63,659 bases of DNA, taken from positions 1-63,659 of IMG/VR virus record IMGVR_UViG_3300045118_000327; one strand, 5' to 3'. Under the pieces are notes generated by a model that was not told the origin of the DNA, made no database searches, and worked only from the letters and a program-made list of their open reading frames with translations. The stretch comes from a virus. Every line of letters starts with the position of its first letter. The stretch's first letter is position 1. The position numbers were made by a program, and so were the translations under genes. This document shows, piece after piece, positions 6,452-15,052 of this stretch.

Positions 6452-9112
6452 ATGTTACAATTTAAATTATCAGACTTCGTACAAAAGTTTTTTTATCTTA
6501 ATAATGAACCATTCAGTTTGGATGACTATCCACACATGAAATTGATTTATGATATTGATCCAATGAAGTTGTGTTTACATACGAGTCGCCAAGTCGCTAA
6601 ATCTACCACGCTGTCAAATTTCATGTTAGCTAAATGTATTTTAATGCCATATGTTAGCAACAGGCATAAGGGTGGATTTAAAATTTTGGCAGTATCGCCC
6701 ACTGTTGAACAGGTACGCGTATTTTCATATGATCGTGTTGATACTGTTATAGAACAAAGCCCGATATTTAAAAAATATTTTGTAAGTAGTTCCACAATTC
6801 AAAACGTATTCCAAAAACGTTTCCTTAATGGTAGTGTTATTTATTTACGTTATGGATCTGCAACTGCCGATCGTATTCGTGGTATATCTGCTGACATGAA
6901 TTGTTTTGATGCAAATACAGAAATTCTCACCGAGAATGGTTGGAAATTATTTAAAAATCTTCTCGACGATGAAAGAGTTGCTACAGTAAATGACAAAACG
7001 GGAATGGTAGAATATCATTTACCCGATATGTATATCCAAAAAGCATATCAAGGTAAACTAGTTAAATTTACGCAGCGCAGTTTTAATCTTTGCGTGACCC
7101 CTGATCATATAATGAACGTATCACAGGAATTAAGTACTGGTTACTATCAGAATCCAAAAGTTAAAGGCTGGTTTAATATAAAAGCACAACAGTTAGCAGG
7201 AAAAAATTTTAAATTAGGTGTTAGGGGAAATTGGGAGTCAGCCAATCCCGTCGATTTTAAATTACCTGAACAAATTGTTGCAAATAAGTTAGACGGATCT
7301 CCGTATAAATATCCCAAAAAGATACCCAGTTTTTCAGCGCCATTGAAAATTTTCATGCAATTTATGGGGTGGTTTTTAGCTGAGGGGTATATATCTCCTG
7401 CGGGACAAATACGTATAATACAAAACGAAGGTGCATACTCAGACGAAATTCGACATTGCTTAACAGCAATGGGAGTTAAATGGGGCGTTGTTGCCAGACA
7501 TAATAAAAATGCTGTATGTAATACATTTTACTTTGCAAACGCTGCTTTATCTAGATACTTATATGCTTTGGGCACCTCGCATGATAAATATATACCTAGG
7601 GAATTATTAAATTACATACAATATCTACCGGACCTTTTAAATGCCTTATATAAAGGAGATGCCATGCATGTACAAGACTTCGGTCATAACGGGGGACAGT
7701 TAGTTACAGCATCAATCGAGTTAGCAAATACAGTACAGGAGGCATGGCTTCGCTTGGGGTATCTTTGTAGTATTAGAAGTCGAAAACCAGCATATAACGG
7801 AACAATTTTATATAACGTCGGACGCTATAAAAAAGACAGCATAATATTTTGGAACGGATATACAAATAATTCGCGCATCGAATATATAGATTACATTGGA
7901 CCAGTTTATTGTGTCGGCGTAAAGAATCACTTGATTTTTGTAAGAGATGCGATAGAAAAGTTACCTATAGTGTGTCATCAGTGTCTGGACGAAATCCAAG
8001 ATATTCCCGATGATAACATCGATGTCATTGAACAAACAATGGCGCGATCATTTTACAAACATTCGATATATGCAGGAACTCCAAAACATATTATCGGGCC
8101 ATTAGCAAATCGATGGCGTCAGACTACTAGAAATGAATGGATTGCAAAATGCCAGCATTGTGAGAAACAAAACTTTCTTGACGAAGAAAACATTCAACCA
8201 TGGGGGCTTGCTTGTAGATATTGCAAAATGTCTCTAGACGCGCGCAACGGACAATGGGTGCGTACAAATCCCGAATCAGACAAATCTATTCATGATGGAT
8301 CGTACTTGTTTGAGGGGTTTAGAGTTAGTGTTTTAATGTTTGCCCACGCGCCTTGGGTAAATTGGCAGACGGATGTTTATATACCATTTCAAACAAAATC
8401 CAAAGGCGTATTTTTTAACGAGTATCTAGGGCTACCATATGATGCCGGTGTCGCTCCAGTAACCGAAGAGGAAATTAAAGCATGTTGCACTGGTGGGCCA
8501 ATGATTCAGGAACCAGATCGTCGCACCAGAGATTATCCCACGTTTATGGGAATGGACTGGGGGCCAATTAACAGCGAAATGTCAAAAACGTTGATGACAA
8601 TTTCGCAACGTCGCGGTGATGTTACAGAAATAATCTACCTACATAAGTATGAAGGTAAAGAAGCTGATTATGCTTATCTACATGAGCATATACCGGCAGA
8701 ATATTACAGATGGGGCTGTGCATTAATAGGAGCTGATGCCGGTTTTGGTGAGGCAGTGAATGCTGAAGTACGAAATCGTATAAATGATAAAACCAGATTA
8801 ATAGCATTTCAACATGTGCCGAATCAAAAACAACGTGGTCAGTTCAATGGGCATATTCAGGCATATACCTTATCTCGCAACACCGTGATGACTGATTTAT
8901 TTACTAAGATAAAACAGCGGAAGATCGTTTTCCCGCAATGGAGTGACTTTCAATATTATGCGAAAGATATACTGGCTATTGCGATTGAATATAACGAAGA
9001 AAAGAACACGTACAGATATATTAAGTCTGCCGCCGACGACACCTTCCATAGCATTTTGTATGGAGACCTGGCTGCAGAATTATATTACCGTGCCTCTGCA
9101 TTTAATAATTAA
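6452..9112 (+). CDS. Terminase large subunit (packaging ATPase/nuclease) with intein
   Basis: 886-residue precursor. Extein part (526 residues) is the DNA-packaging motor: a Walker A-like SRQVAKST at 45-52, Walker B with acidic pair at LDEIQDI (512-518), and a C-terminal RNase-H-like nuclease whose acidic positions sit in GMDWG and GADAGFG. The ATPase sits at the portal and cuts the DNA concatemer. Residues 151-510 are an intein placed directly before the Cys of the Walker B strand, so the motor is inactive until protein splicing occurs. A putative CxxC pair (CQHCEK...CRYC) follows residue 560, a zinc-ribbon-like insert between ATPase and nuclease. Confidence 0.9.
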   Translation: MLQFKLSDFVQKFFYLNNEPFSLDDYPHMKLIYDIDPMKLCLHTSRQVAKSTTLSNFMLAKCILMPYVSNRHKGGFKILAVSPTVEQVRVFSYDRVDTVIEQSPIFKKYFVSSSTIQNVFQKRFLNGSVIYLRYGSATADRIRGISADMNCFDANTEILTENGWKLFKNLLDDERVATVNDKTGMVEYHLPDMYIQKAYQGKLVKFTQRSFNLCVTPDHIMNVSQELSTGYYQNPKVKGWFNIKAQQLAGKNFKLGVRGNWESANPVDFKLPEQIVANKLDGSPYKYPKKIPSFSAPLKIFMQFMGWFLAEGYISPAGQIRIIQNEGAYSDEIRHCLTAMGVKWGVVARHNKNAVCNTFYFANAALSRYLYALGTSHDKYIPRELLNYIQYLPDLLNALYKGDAMHVQDFGHNGGQLVTASIELANTVQEAWLRLGYLCSIRSRKPAYNGTILYNVGRYKKDSIIFWNGYTNNSRIEYIDYIGPVYCVGVKNHLIFVRDAIEKLPIVCHQCLDEIQDIPDDNIDVIEQTMARSFYKHSIYAGTPKHIIGPLANRWRQTTRNEWIAKCQHCEKQNFLDEENIQPWGLACRYCKMSLDARNGQWVRTNPESDKSIHDGSYLFEGFRVSVLMFAHAPWVNWQTDVYIPFQTKSKGVFFNEYLGLPYDAGVAPVTEEEIKACCTGGPMIQEPDRRTRDYPTFMGMDWGPINSEMSKTLMTISQRRGDVTEIIYLHKYEGKEADYAYLHEHIPAEYYRWGCALIGADAGFGEAVNAEVRNRINDKTRLIAFQHVPNQKQRGQFNGHIQAYTLSRNTVMTDLFTKIKQRKIVFPQWSDFQYYAKDILAIAIEYNEEKNTYRYIKSAADDTFHSILYGDLAAELYYRASAFNN
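6902..7981 (+). mobile_element. Intein with LAGLIDADG homing endonuclease domain in TerL
   Basis: Residues 151-510 of TerL. It begins with Cys in CFDANTEILTENGW (splicing block A), has block B TPDHIM, two LAGLIDADG-like motifs (about residues 302-314, GWFLAEGYIS, and 392-405, LLNALYKGDA), block F VYCVGVKNHLIFV, and ends IVCHQ followed by Cys as the +1 residue. The last residue is Gln instead of the usual Asn, a known but rare variant. Removing it joins ISADMN to CLDEIQDIP and restores a normal Walker B motif. Confidence 0.9.
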
Positions 9113-9123
9113 TAAAGAACTAT

Positions 9124-9501
9124 ATGAAGACACCTATTAAACGTTTTTCAAGGCTTACCGATACTTCCGGCAACGCGGTAAATGAAAGATTAACTAAACT
9201 TTATCTAAACACAAAAAGGACCGAAGCGCATCAACCATTAGCTACTCCTAAAACAGTGCTAGAGTCAGCTAAACAAATAGCTAACGTATTTCACAACTTA
9301 AACCCCGAAGAACGGGAAGTAGCAAAAAAAGTGGTATTTTCATACGCAGGTGTCGAAAAAATAGGTAGTAATAATCGTACTACTCCTGGCTGTATTAATG
9401 CTATTGGTATGAAACGCACTGCTCCCGGGTTTAAAGGTATAAATGCAAGCAAGATCGCTGCATTCAAAACAGAATTACTTAAGGTCTTGACTGAGAGTTA
9501 A
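9124..9501 (+). CDS. Hypothetical protein
   Basis: 125 residues, basic. The C-terminus holds AAFKTELLKVL, a variant of a short motif seen in many proteins of this cluster. Its 3' end contains the -35 box of the next promoter. No family recognised. Confidence 0.55.
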   Translation: MKTPIKRFSRLTDTSGNAVNERLTKLYLNTKRTEAHQPLATPKTVLESAKQIANVFHNLNPEEREVAKKVVFSYAGVEKIGSNNRTTPGCINAIGMKRTAPGFKGINASKIAAFKTELLKVLTES

Positions 9502-9515
9502 GATTTTTGTATAAT
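9487..9515 (+). promoter_or_regulatory. Sigma70-like promoter
   Basis: TTGACT, 17-base spacer, TATAAT: near-consensus. It is followed by a TAGGAGAA ribosome site and the ATG at 9538, so it probably drives the head morphogenesis genes from 9538 on. Confidence 0.8.
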
Positions 9516-9537
9516 CTACTATAGGAGAATCAATTAC

Positions 9538-10485
9538 ATGGTATCAAGTTATGAATTAGAACTCTTTGCTAAACAAGCAGCAACAGAGTACCTGAAAGAC
9601 GGAAAGTCGCTAAATGAGTCGATCATAAAAATTGCGGCGGATAATGGATTAAATCAAGCACAAGTAGCTAGGGTAATCGAAGCTGCCAACACCGATGTGT
9701 ATATGAATTTATTTAACAAGAGTGATGAGAAATATATACAATTTGATACTGCAGATCCAATAGCTATTCAGGCCGCAACTACATCGACAAAGACGGCCGA
9801 AACTAAAAATTATAATATCGATTATTACGAAGCTCCAGAATACGAAGTTCCTGAGTTTGCACCTATTTTTGAAAAGGTCGCAGAAACTCAGCCGCAAGAA
9901 GCTGCAGATGCTAAGTTAAAAGACTATTGGCGTTTTAAGGCAGCTGAAGCAACTATATTGGGAATGATTACTGATGGTCAATTATTGTTTGCAAAGGAAG
10001 CGTGCGTTCTGGAAGACATGATAAAACAAGCAGTACTTGGTGGCACAAGTTATAACGATATTAGTGCGGCACTTAGTATAAATAATGACCCGATATTTGT
10101 TGAAACGTTAAAGGAAGTGGAAACCAGGTTAACTTCCAATATGCCGATTGGATCTATGACAAAAACAGCGGATGTGGCTTATACACATCCGGTAAACACA
10201 CGCCATCCTTTGTTTCAACAATCGTTATTGTTAATAAAGATTGCTAATGAGTATAAAACACTGCAAGATAAACTTGCACAACTATACGAAGAATGGGAAC
10301 TTTATAAACTTGGTGGAGTAATTGGTGAGACAGTGAAAAAAGTTTTAAAGCACCCAGCAGTATTTGGTACTGGTCTAGCTGTTGGTACTGGAATAGGCGC
10401 ATTAGCACTTCCAGTTGTGGCTAAGGAAACAATAAAACGAGAAAATAGCCCGTTACACAATATTCCAGTAAACTATCGAGGATAA
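9538..10485 (+). CDS. Hypothetical head-cluster protein with hydrophobic segment
   Basis: 315 residues, first gene after a strong promoter. N-terminal helical region starts with ELELFAKQAA, a relaxed version of the cluster's recurring motif. Residues about 280-303 form a Gly/Ala/Leu hydrophobic stretch. An internal or inner-membrane-contacting virion protein is possible; no family recognised. Confidence 0.55.
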   Translation: MVSSYELELFAKQAATEYLKDGKSLNESIIKIAADNGLNQAQVARVIEAANTDVYMNLFNKSDEKYIQFDTADPIAIQAATTSTKTAETKNYNIDYYEAPEYEVPEFAPIFEKVAETQPQEAADAKLKDYWRFKAAEATILGMITDGQLLFAKEACVLEDMIKQAVLGGTSYNDISAALSINNDPIFVETLKEVETRLTSNMPIGSMTKTADVAYTHPVNTRHPLFQQSLLLIKIANEYKTLQDKLAQLYEEWELYKLGGVIGETVKKVLKHPAVFGTGLAVGTGIGALALPVVAKETIKRENSPLHNIPVNYRG

Positions 10486-10486
10486 T

Positions 10487-11059
10487 ATGTCAGCACTAGG
10501 AAAATTTATTGAATTATATAAAGCCGGAAAAATTCGCCCAAGCACAATGGCGAAGGCAGCTGCATTTAAAGAGGAACTAGAAAAAGTTGCGACACCAGAC
10601 ATATCGACCTTTTTACGTTATCTGGCCACTGGATTGGCAGTAAGTACTGGACTAGGATTAGCAGCAGGTGCGGCAAAGATTGGTATAGGACTTTATGAAA
10701 AAAGTGTTATTGAATCTCAAAAAGATACCCTCTTTAAAGAAGTATTAAAACTACATCCTGATTTAACCAGTAATAAAGAACGTGCCAAATTATATTTTGA
10801 AGCATTGATACACTTTTCACCGGCTGTTGCACAGAACCCACTTACCGCTGGTGCATACATTCGACAAGCACTGCAATATGATCATGTTGCAGGAGGTCCA
10901 TTACCGGCAAGTGTTGGTGAACTAACACAGATACAAAAACAAACTATGGAAGCAAAAAAGAATGCACCACCATCAATACTAGGTTCAGTATTAAGCGGTT
11001 TGACTGAGGCACCGAGTAAATCAGTGCCAAGTTTTATGACGTATCATGATTTTCAATAA
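10487..11059 (+). CDS. Hypothetical head-cluster protein with hydrophobic segment
   Basis: 190 residues. Carries AAAFKEELEKVA at about 24-35 (recurring motif), then a Gly/Ala/Leu hydrophobic segment at about 45-70. It ends in a proline-rich tail. Similar design to the gene before it: motif plus membrane-like helix. Confidence 0.55.
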   Translation: MSALGKFIELYKAGKIRPSTMAKAAAFKEELEKVATPDISTFLRYLATGLAVSTGLGLAAGAAKIGIGLYEKSVIESQKDTLFKEVLKLHPDLTSNKERAKLYFEALIHFSPAVAQNPLTAGAYIRQALQYDHVAGGPLPASVGELTQIQKQTMEAKKNAPPSILGSVLSGLTEAPSKSVPSFMTYHDFQ

Positions 11060-11062
11060 CCT

Positions 11063-12829
11063 ATGATAAAATTTACAAGTTTTGATTTACATAACGATTC
11101 CGGAACTTTTATTCAATTCTGGTCAGACTCGTTAACGAAGACTGCTGAATATTCACAAGAACTCCGTGATCGTGTAAAAGGGCTCGAAAAGAAAGCAAGC
11201 AAGACGTATGTGCTTGTTAACGCAATGGGATCTGGCGAATTCTGGGGTCCAAATCGCAATGGCGATTATTTCCCCGACTTGTCGTTATGTCGTGATCACA
11301 AGACATTTGAAAAACTTGGGCACGCATACAAGCATCATGTGAACAAAGATCCCTTGAAAAGTTTTGGTCAGGTAAAGATCGCGGTATTCAATCCCGATAT
11401 GCATCGTGTCGAACTAGTGCTTGAGCTTGACAATGAACGGGCAAAAGAAATTCTTGATCGTATAGAAAAAGGCGAATATCCAGCAGTGTCTATGGGGGTA
11501 AAAGTTCCCTTTGACACATGCAGTATATGTAAGAAAAAAAGCAAGCGCGTGTCTGACTATTGTGATCATTTAAAAAATCAAATGGGCATTACATTACCAG
11601 ACGGTCAAAAAATTTACGCTATAAATGATACTGATTTGAAATTTTTTGATATTAGTTTTGTACGAATTCCAGCCGATCGTACCGCTAGTGTACTTAGTAA
11701 AATTGCATCTGTACAAGCTGAAATTCCATCAGCAGTAATAGCGCAACAGTTCTTCAAAGAATCAGGTGTAAAAGAATCAGCTATAAATAAATTGGTTGAT
11801 GGTACAATAGCGGCTGTTGATGCGGATCCGAAGCGTTTAATATACGCATCACAACAACCGATGCCTAAAGAAGAATTAAAAGAAGTAGTAGCAAAATATG
11901 CATCTAATGAAATTCTTTCGACTATGTTGGGTATGCGTATAGTTCCGACTCCGACAGAATTTCAATACATTATTCTATCAAAGGGCGGGCAAGAAAAATT
12001 AGCCGAGTCGTGTTACGACTCTAACATATCATTAATGGATATGGATGAAGATCCTGAATTTCCAAATGATATATCACTTCAAAACTTTAATGACGAACTA
12101 GCCCAAAAAATTGCTCATTGGGCACCAGGTATGTCATTAACAGTTCCTCATGTTATAAAACGTGTTTTGATAAAACGGGCCGAACTCACTACAGAGTCAT
12201 CGCCCGTAGCAATTACTATTAATCCAGGAGTTCATGCCCCAACCTTGAAACGTCCGGCGGAATCTACTTTTGCTCCTATAAAAAATCCGTTGATGCCGTT
12301 ATTGGGTTTGGGCGCATTGTATATTGGTTACAATGCCTTGATGGATAAGATTGGGCTGACTGGAAAAACTCTTGCGGAAACGGGAAACTTTGAAAAATTT
12401 CTCCTATCAAAACCATGGCTTATTCCTATCGTGTTGGGTGCGGCAGCAGCCGGCACTGTTGGAATCCAAGATCTTATGTTTAATAAGACCGCGGCTATCA
12501 TACGTCCACATTTTTTGAAACGTTTGCTTATGGCTGTGCCAGCATCGTATATCTATGCTGGATCACAAGAAGCAAAACTTCAGAAAGGTGAGCCGATAAC
12601 TGAATTTGGAGACTTCGTACGACGTCATCCATTTCTAGCTGGCGCGGGCGGCACATTTACCCTAGGCCAGCTTCACAAGATAATGAAAATGCCCCCTATC
12701 GGGGTCATGGCAAAAACATCCGAATACTCTTTGGATGCAATAGATCGTCTTATCTTGGGATTGAAGCCAGACAAACTAGAAAAATTTTACAACGACGTTA
12801 TAGATTACATCCCTATTGACATTAAGTAA
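11063..12829 (+). CDS. Prohead (capsid maturation) protease with C-terminal extension
   Basis: 588 residues. Residues 45-215 are the protease: a conserved GEFWGPNRNGDYFP block, catalytic His candidates H87/H91/H92 in GHAYKHHVNKDP, and Ser143 in PAVSMGVKVPFD, the layout of HK97/assemblin-type prohead proteases. Cys153, Cys156, Cys167 and His169 form a zinc-knuckle-like insert. The remaining 350 residues contain two hydrophobic segments (about 410-430 and 450-470) and have no recognised domain. The N-terminus (SDSLTKTAE) carries the cluster's recurring motif. It lies upstream of scaffold-like and capsid genes, as expected. Confidence 0.75.
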   Translation: MIKFTSFDLHNDSGTFIQFWSDSLTKTAEYSQELRDRVKGLEKKASKTYVLVNAMGSGEFWGPNRNGDYFPDLSLCRDHKTFEKLGHAYKHHVNKDPLKSFGQVKIAVFNPDMHRVELVLELDNERAKEILDRIEKGEYPAVSMGVKVPFDTCSICKKKSKRVSDYCDHLKNQMGITLPDGQKIYAINDTDLKFFDISFVRIPADRTASVLSKIASVQAEIPSAVIAQQFFKESGVKESAINKLVDGTIAAVDADPKRLIYASQQPMPKEELKEVVAKYASNEILSTMLGMRIVPTPTEFQYIILSKGGQEKLAESCYDSNISLMDMDEDPEFPNDISLQNFNDELAQKIAHWAPGMSLTVPHVIKRVLIKRAELTTESSPVAITINPGVHAPTLKRPAESTFAPIKNPLMPLLGLGALYIGYNALMDKIGLTGKTLAETGNFEKFLLSKPWLIPIVLGAAAAGTVGIQDLMFNKTAAIIRPHFLKRLLMAVPASYIYAGSQEAKLQKGEPITEFGDFVRRHPFLAGAGGTFTLGQLHKIMKMPPIGVMAKTSEYSLDAIDRLILGLKPDKLEKFYNDVIDYIPIDIK

Positions 12830-12844
12830 ATTTTTCGTTAATAT
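12816..12844 (+). promoter_or_regulatory. Sigma70-like promoter
   Basis: TTGACA, 17-base spacer, TAATAT, beginning inside the last codons of the protease gene. It is followed by TTAGGAGAA and the ATG at 12877, so capsid-proximal genes have their own promoter. Confidence 0.7.
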
Positions 12845-12876
12845 TTAACACAATTTAATTAGGAGAACTTTCTACT

Positions 12877-13443
12877 ATGCCTATCGATTTACAAGAAATC
12901 ATCAATCGCATCACTTTAGAAAAGAATGCGCAAGAAGCAGTTCCTGAACCAGTACCAGCAGCAACAGAGCCAGCACCAGTAGTTGCGGAGCCGGCACCAG
13001 TTGTACCGGCGGCAACACCAGCACCAGTACCGGCACCAGCTGTAACAGAACCAACTTTAGAAGAACAACAGAAAGTTGCAGCAGAGATGGACGAAGCAGG
13101 CCGAGTAATGGCACGTGCATTTCACGATGAACTGTATAAATTGGCAGTCGGCGCACATGGATATGTTGAAACCAAAGCCGAAGATCCAGCCAGTCCAGCG
13201 CAAATTTCTTTGAAACCAGAGAGACAAGAAAATGCGATGAAAGCAGTTTCTATTATTCAGCAACTAACTGCGGGTGAAAGACTAAAAGGACCCGAGGGCT
13301 ACATCCAAGTAAATGGTCAACCAACAGTACCAACCGCACCTGAATTGCCAGTTGAAGAACATCCAACTGCATATGATCAATCAAAGAATGCAAGTGCAAA
13401 AATTATCACGGCCGTTTATAACAAGTTTTTCGGAGGTAACTAA
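12877..13443 (+). CDS. Pro/Ala-rich head protein (scaffold-like)
   Basis: 188 residues. Residues 18-60 are a Pro/Ala/Val/Glu low-complexity linker. After it comes EEQQKVAAEMDEAGRVMARA then FHDELYKLA, which is repeated almost unchanged in the next gene. Position between protease and capsid protein suits a scaffold or internal head protein processed by the protease; this is inference. Confidence 0.6.
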   Translation: MPIDLQEIINRITLEKNAQEAVPEPVPAATEPAPVVAEPAPVVPAATPAPVPAPAVTEPTLEEQQKVAAEMDEAGRVMARAFHDELYKLAVGAHGYVETKAEDPASPAQISLKPERQENAMKAVSIIQQLTAGERLKGPEGYIQVNGQPTVPTAPELPVEEHPTAYDQSKNASAKIITAVYNKFFGGN

Positions 13444-13444
13444 T

Positions 13445-13744
13445 ATGGGTTTACTTCAAGTTCACGAACAGATGCTGAAAGAAGCAGCAGAAAAAGAACA
13501 ACAGACAAAATTAGCCGAAGAGCGCGTACGTATTATTGAGAAATACGCATCTGCTGCTAAAGATCTTATGGTCCAGAATTATCCAAAGGATCATACTGAC
13601 GAAGATGTTGCGCAATTAACTGAACTCATGATCAACCATGATTTACAGGTTGAGGAAGAGCAACAGAAGGTTGCCGAACTCGAAGAAGCAGGTCGCATCA
13701 TGGCACGTGCTTTTGTTGAGGAAGTAACAAAAGAAGGTAAGTAA
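13445..13744 (+). CDS. Small head protein, paralogue of preceding gene
   Basis: 99 residues from the ATG at 13445, chosen because of the GGAGG ribosome site 7 bases upstream; a longer frame upstream only overlaps the previous gene. Its C-terminus EEQQKVAELEEAGRIMARAF matches residues in the middle of the upstream protein, so the two share a duplicated segment. Helical, charged; function unknown. Confidence 0.65.
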   Translation: MGLLQVHEQMLKEAAEKEQQTKLAEERVRIIEKYASAAKDLMVQNYPKDHTDEDVAQLTELMINHDLQVEEEQQKVAELEEAGRIMARAFVEEVTKEGK

Positions 13745-13746
13745 TC

Positions 13747-14121
13747 ATGCTTTCTGTAGAAAATCAAGAAGCCGTTATAGTAAAGGCCTTTTTTCAGGAA
13801 TTTGAAAAAACAGCTGGACCTAAATGGAATTTATTTAAAACTCGAGTATTCGGTACGATAGCGGATGTTGCCGCTGCAAAGCAACAAAAAGTAAAAGGTA
13901 AAGTACAAACTTTTATAAATGAAGTGCAAAAGGAATTAAATGAGACACCAACTTTTGTACAAAGAAGCAAGGTTATCGAGGAACAAGAGAAGAAAAATAA
14001 AAATCTATTAGGTACTGCAGCTGCTCTTGGTTTGGGTGCAGCGGGTTTTGGTTATTATCAATACAAGAGGGATTTAAATGATAGACTTGCAACAAATTAT
14101 CCGCAAGTCAGCCGAGGCTAA
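13747..14121 (+). CDS. Hypothetical head-cluster protein with membrane-like segment
   Basis: 124 residues. N-terminus carries VKAFFQEFEKTA (recurring motif). Residues about 92-110 are Gly/Ala/Leu-rich and hydrophobic, followed by Tyr and basic residues. Overlaps the next gene by 44 bases. Confidence 0.55.
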   Translation: MLSVENQEAVIVKAFFQEFEKTAGPKWNLFKTRVFGTIADVAAAKQQKVKGKVQTFINEVQKELNETPTFVQRSKVIEEQEKKNKNLLGTAAALGLGAAGFGYYQYKRDLNDRLATNYPQVSRG

Positions 14122-14284
14122 ACCTCAACCTCTTGCCTCTACACCAGACGAAGATGTAGAGAAACTAGCAGAAGCTTTGGAAGCATTTGCTGAAGAAGAC
14201 ACGCTGCTAGACAAGTTAGCAGAATTAGCAGTTGTAGCCGATTATTTAGAAGGAAAGTATAATGGTCGACAAACAACTACTTAA
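14078..14284 (+). CDS. Small acidic head-cluster protein
   Basis: 68 residues, acidic and helical. Starts inside the 3' end of the upstream gene with an AGAGGG ribosome site. Function unknown. Confidence 0.55.
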   Translation: MIDLQQIIRKSAEAKPQPLASTPDEDVEKLAEALEAFAEEDTLLDKLAELAVVADYLEGKYNGRQTTT

Positions 14285-14594
14285 AACTGCAGCGAACACT
14301 TTACGTACTTTAAGTCGTGAACGTAATGAAGCGATTCAAAAACTTGCACGATATGAAAAGGCGGAGGAGCTGATTCGAAAGTTGTTGACTACTCAGGAAT
14401 TTGAAGCAAGTGATGTTTTGCAAAAGGTTTCTGAGTTCAAGCAAATGGCTCTGGAAGAGTTGGAGACAGCGATAAAAGCGCTTGACATGATAAAAGGCGG
14501 TACATTAAAGTTAGGATCGCTTACTGAAACACCAGCTCCCGGAGGTCAAATAGACAATCTAACTTATTATTTATTATATGGAGACAGTAATTAA
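14262..14594 (+). CDS. Coiled-coil hypothetical protein
   Basis: 110 residues, predicted helical/coiled coil over residues 5-75. Overlaps the upstream gene by 23 bases. Possibly a scaffold-type protein; no family recognised. Confidence 0.55.
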   Translation: MVDKQLLKTAANTLRTLSRERNEAIQKLARYEKAEELIRKLLTTQEFEASDVLQKVSEFKQMALEELETAIKALDMIKGGTLKLGSLTETPAPGGQIDNLTYYLLYGDSN

Positions 14595-14596
14595 CT

Positions 14597-15040
14597 ATGT
14601 TTAAAATATTCAGCGATATTTCGTTAGTTCTTAGAAAAGAATTAACATTATCACAATCAGGCGCTGGTCAAGTGTTATCTTCGGGTGTTCAGGGATCATG
14701 GGTTACACTAAACGCTAGTAATGAAGCGACCCTGACACAAGCTGCCACAGGATTAGCATGGCCTATTTGGAACGAATCATATCGAACCGGCTTAGTAGGC
14801 TGGACACCAGATGTGGTTAACACCAAAAAAGTGACTGTCATTGTTGGTAAAGTATTTGCAACGACAGATCAATATTTATCAACTCCAAGTTTAGGTGATC
14901 CTCTAAAGACTGGCGCGGGTGGAAAACTTGCAACAGCAACTTTAGGAACAGATCACATTGTGGCTTTTTGCGTGAAAGCCCCGTATTCACTCACGTACCT
15001 CGGAACAACGTATACCGTTATCGATATTCAGACTGTCTAA
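14597..15040 (+). CDS. Putative head decoration/stabilisation protein
   Basis: 147 residues, strand-rich, Thr/Ser/Gly-rich with many hydroxyl residues, directly upstream of the major capsid protein. Size, composition and position match capsid decoration proteins of tailed phages, though no family signature is certain. Confidence 0.55.
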   Translation: MFKIFSDISLVLRKELTLSQSGAGQVLSSGVQGSWVTLNASNEATLTQAATGLAWPIWNESYRTGLVGWTPDVVNTKKVTVIVGKVFATTDQYLSTPSLGDPLKTGAGGKLATATLGTDHIVAFCVKAPYSLTYLGTTYTVIDIQTV

Positions 15041-15052
15041 GGAGATTAGAAA

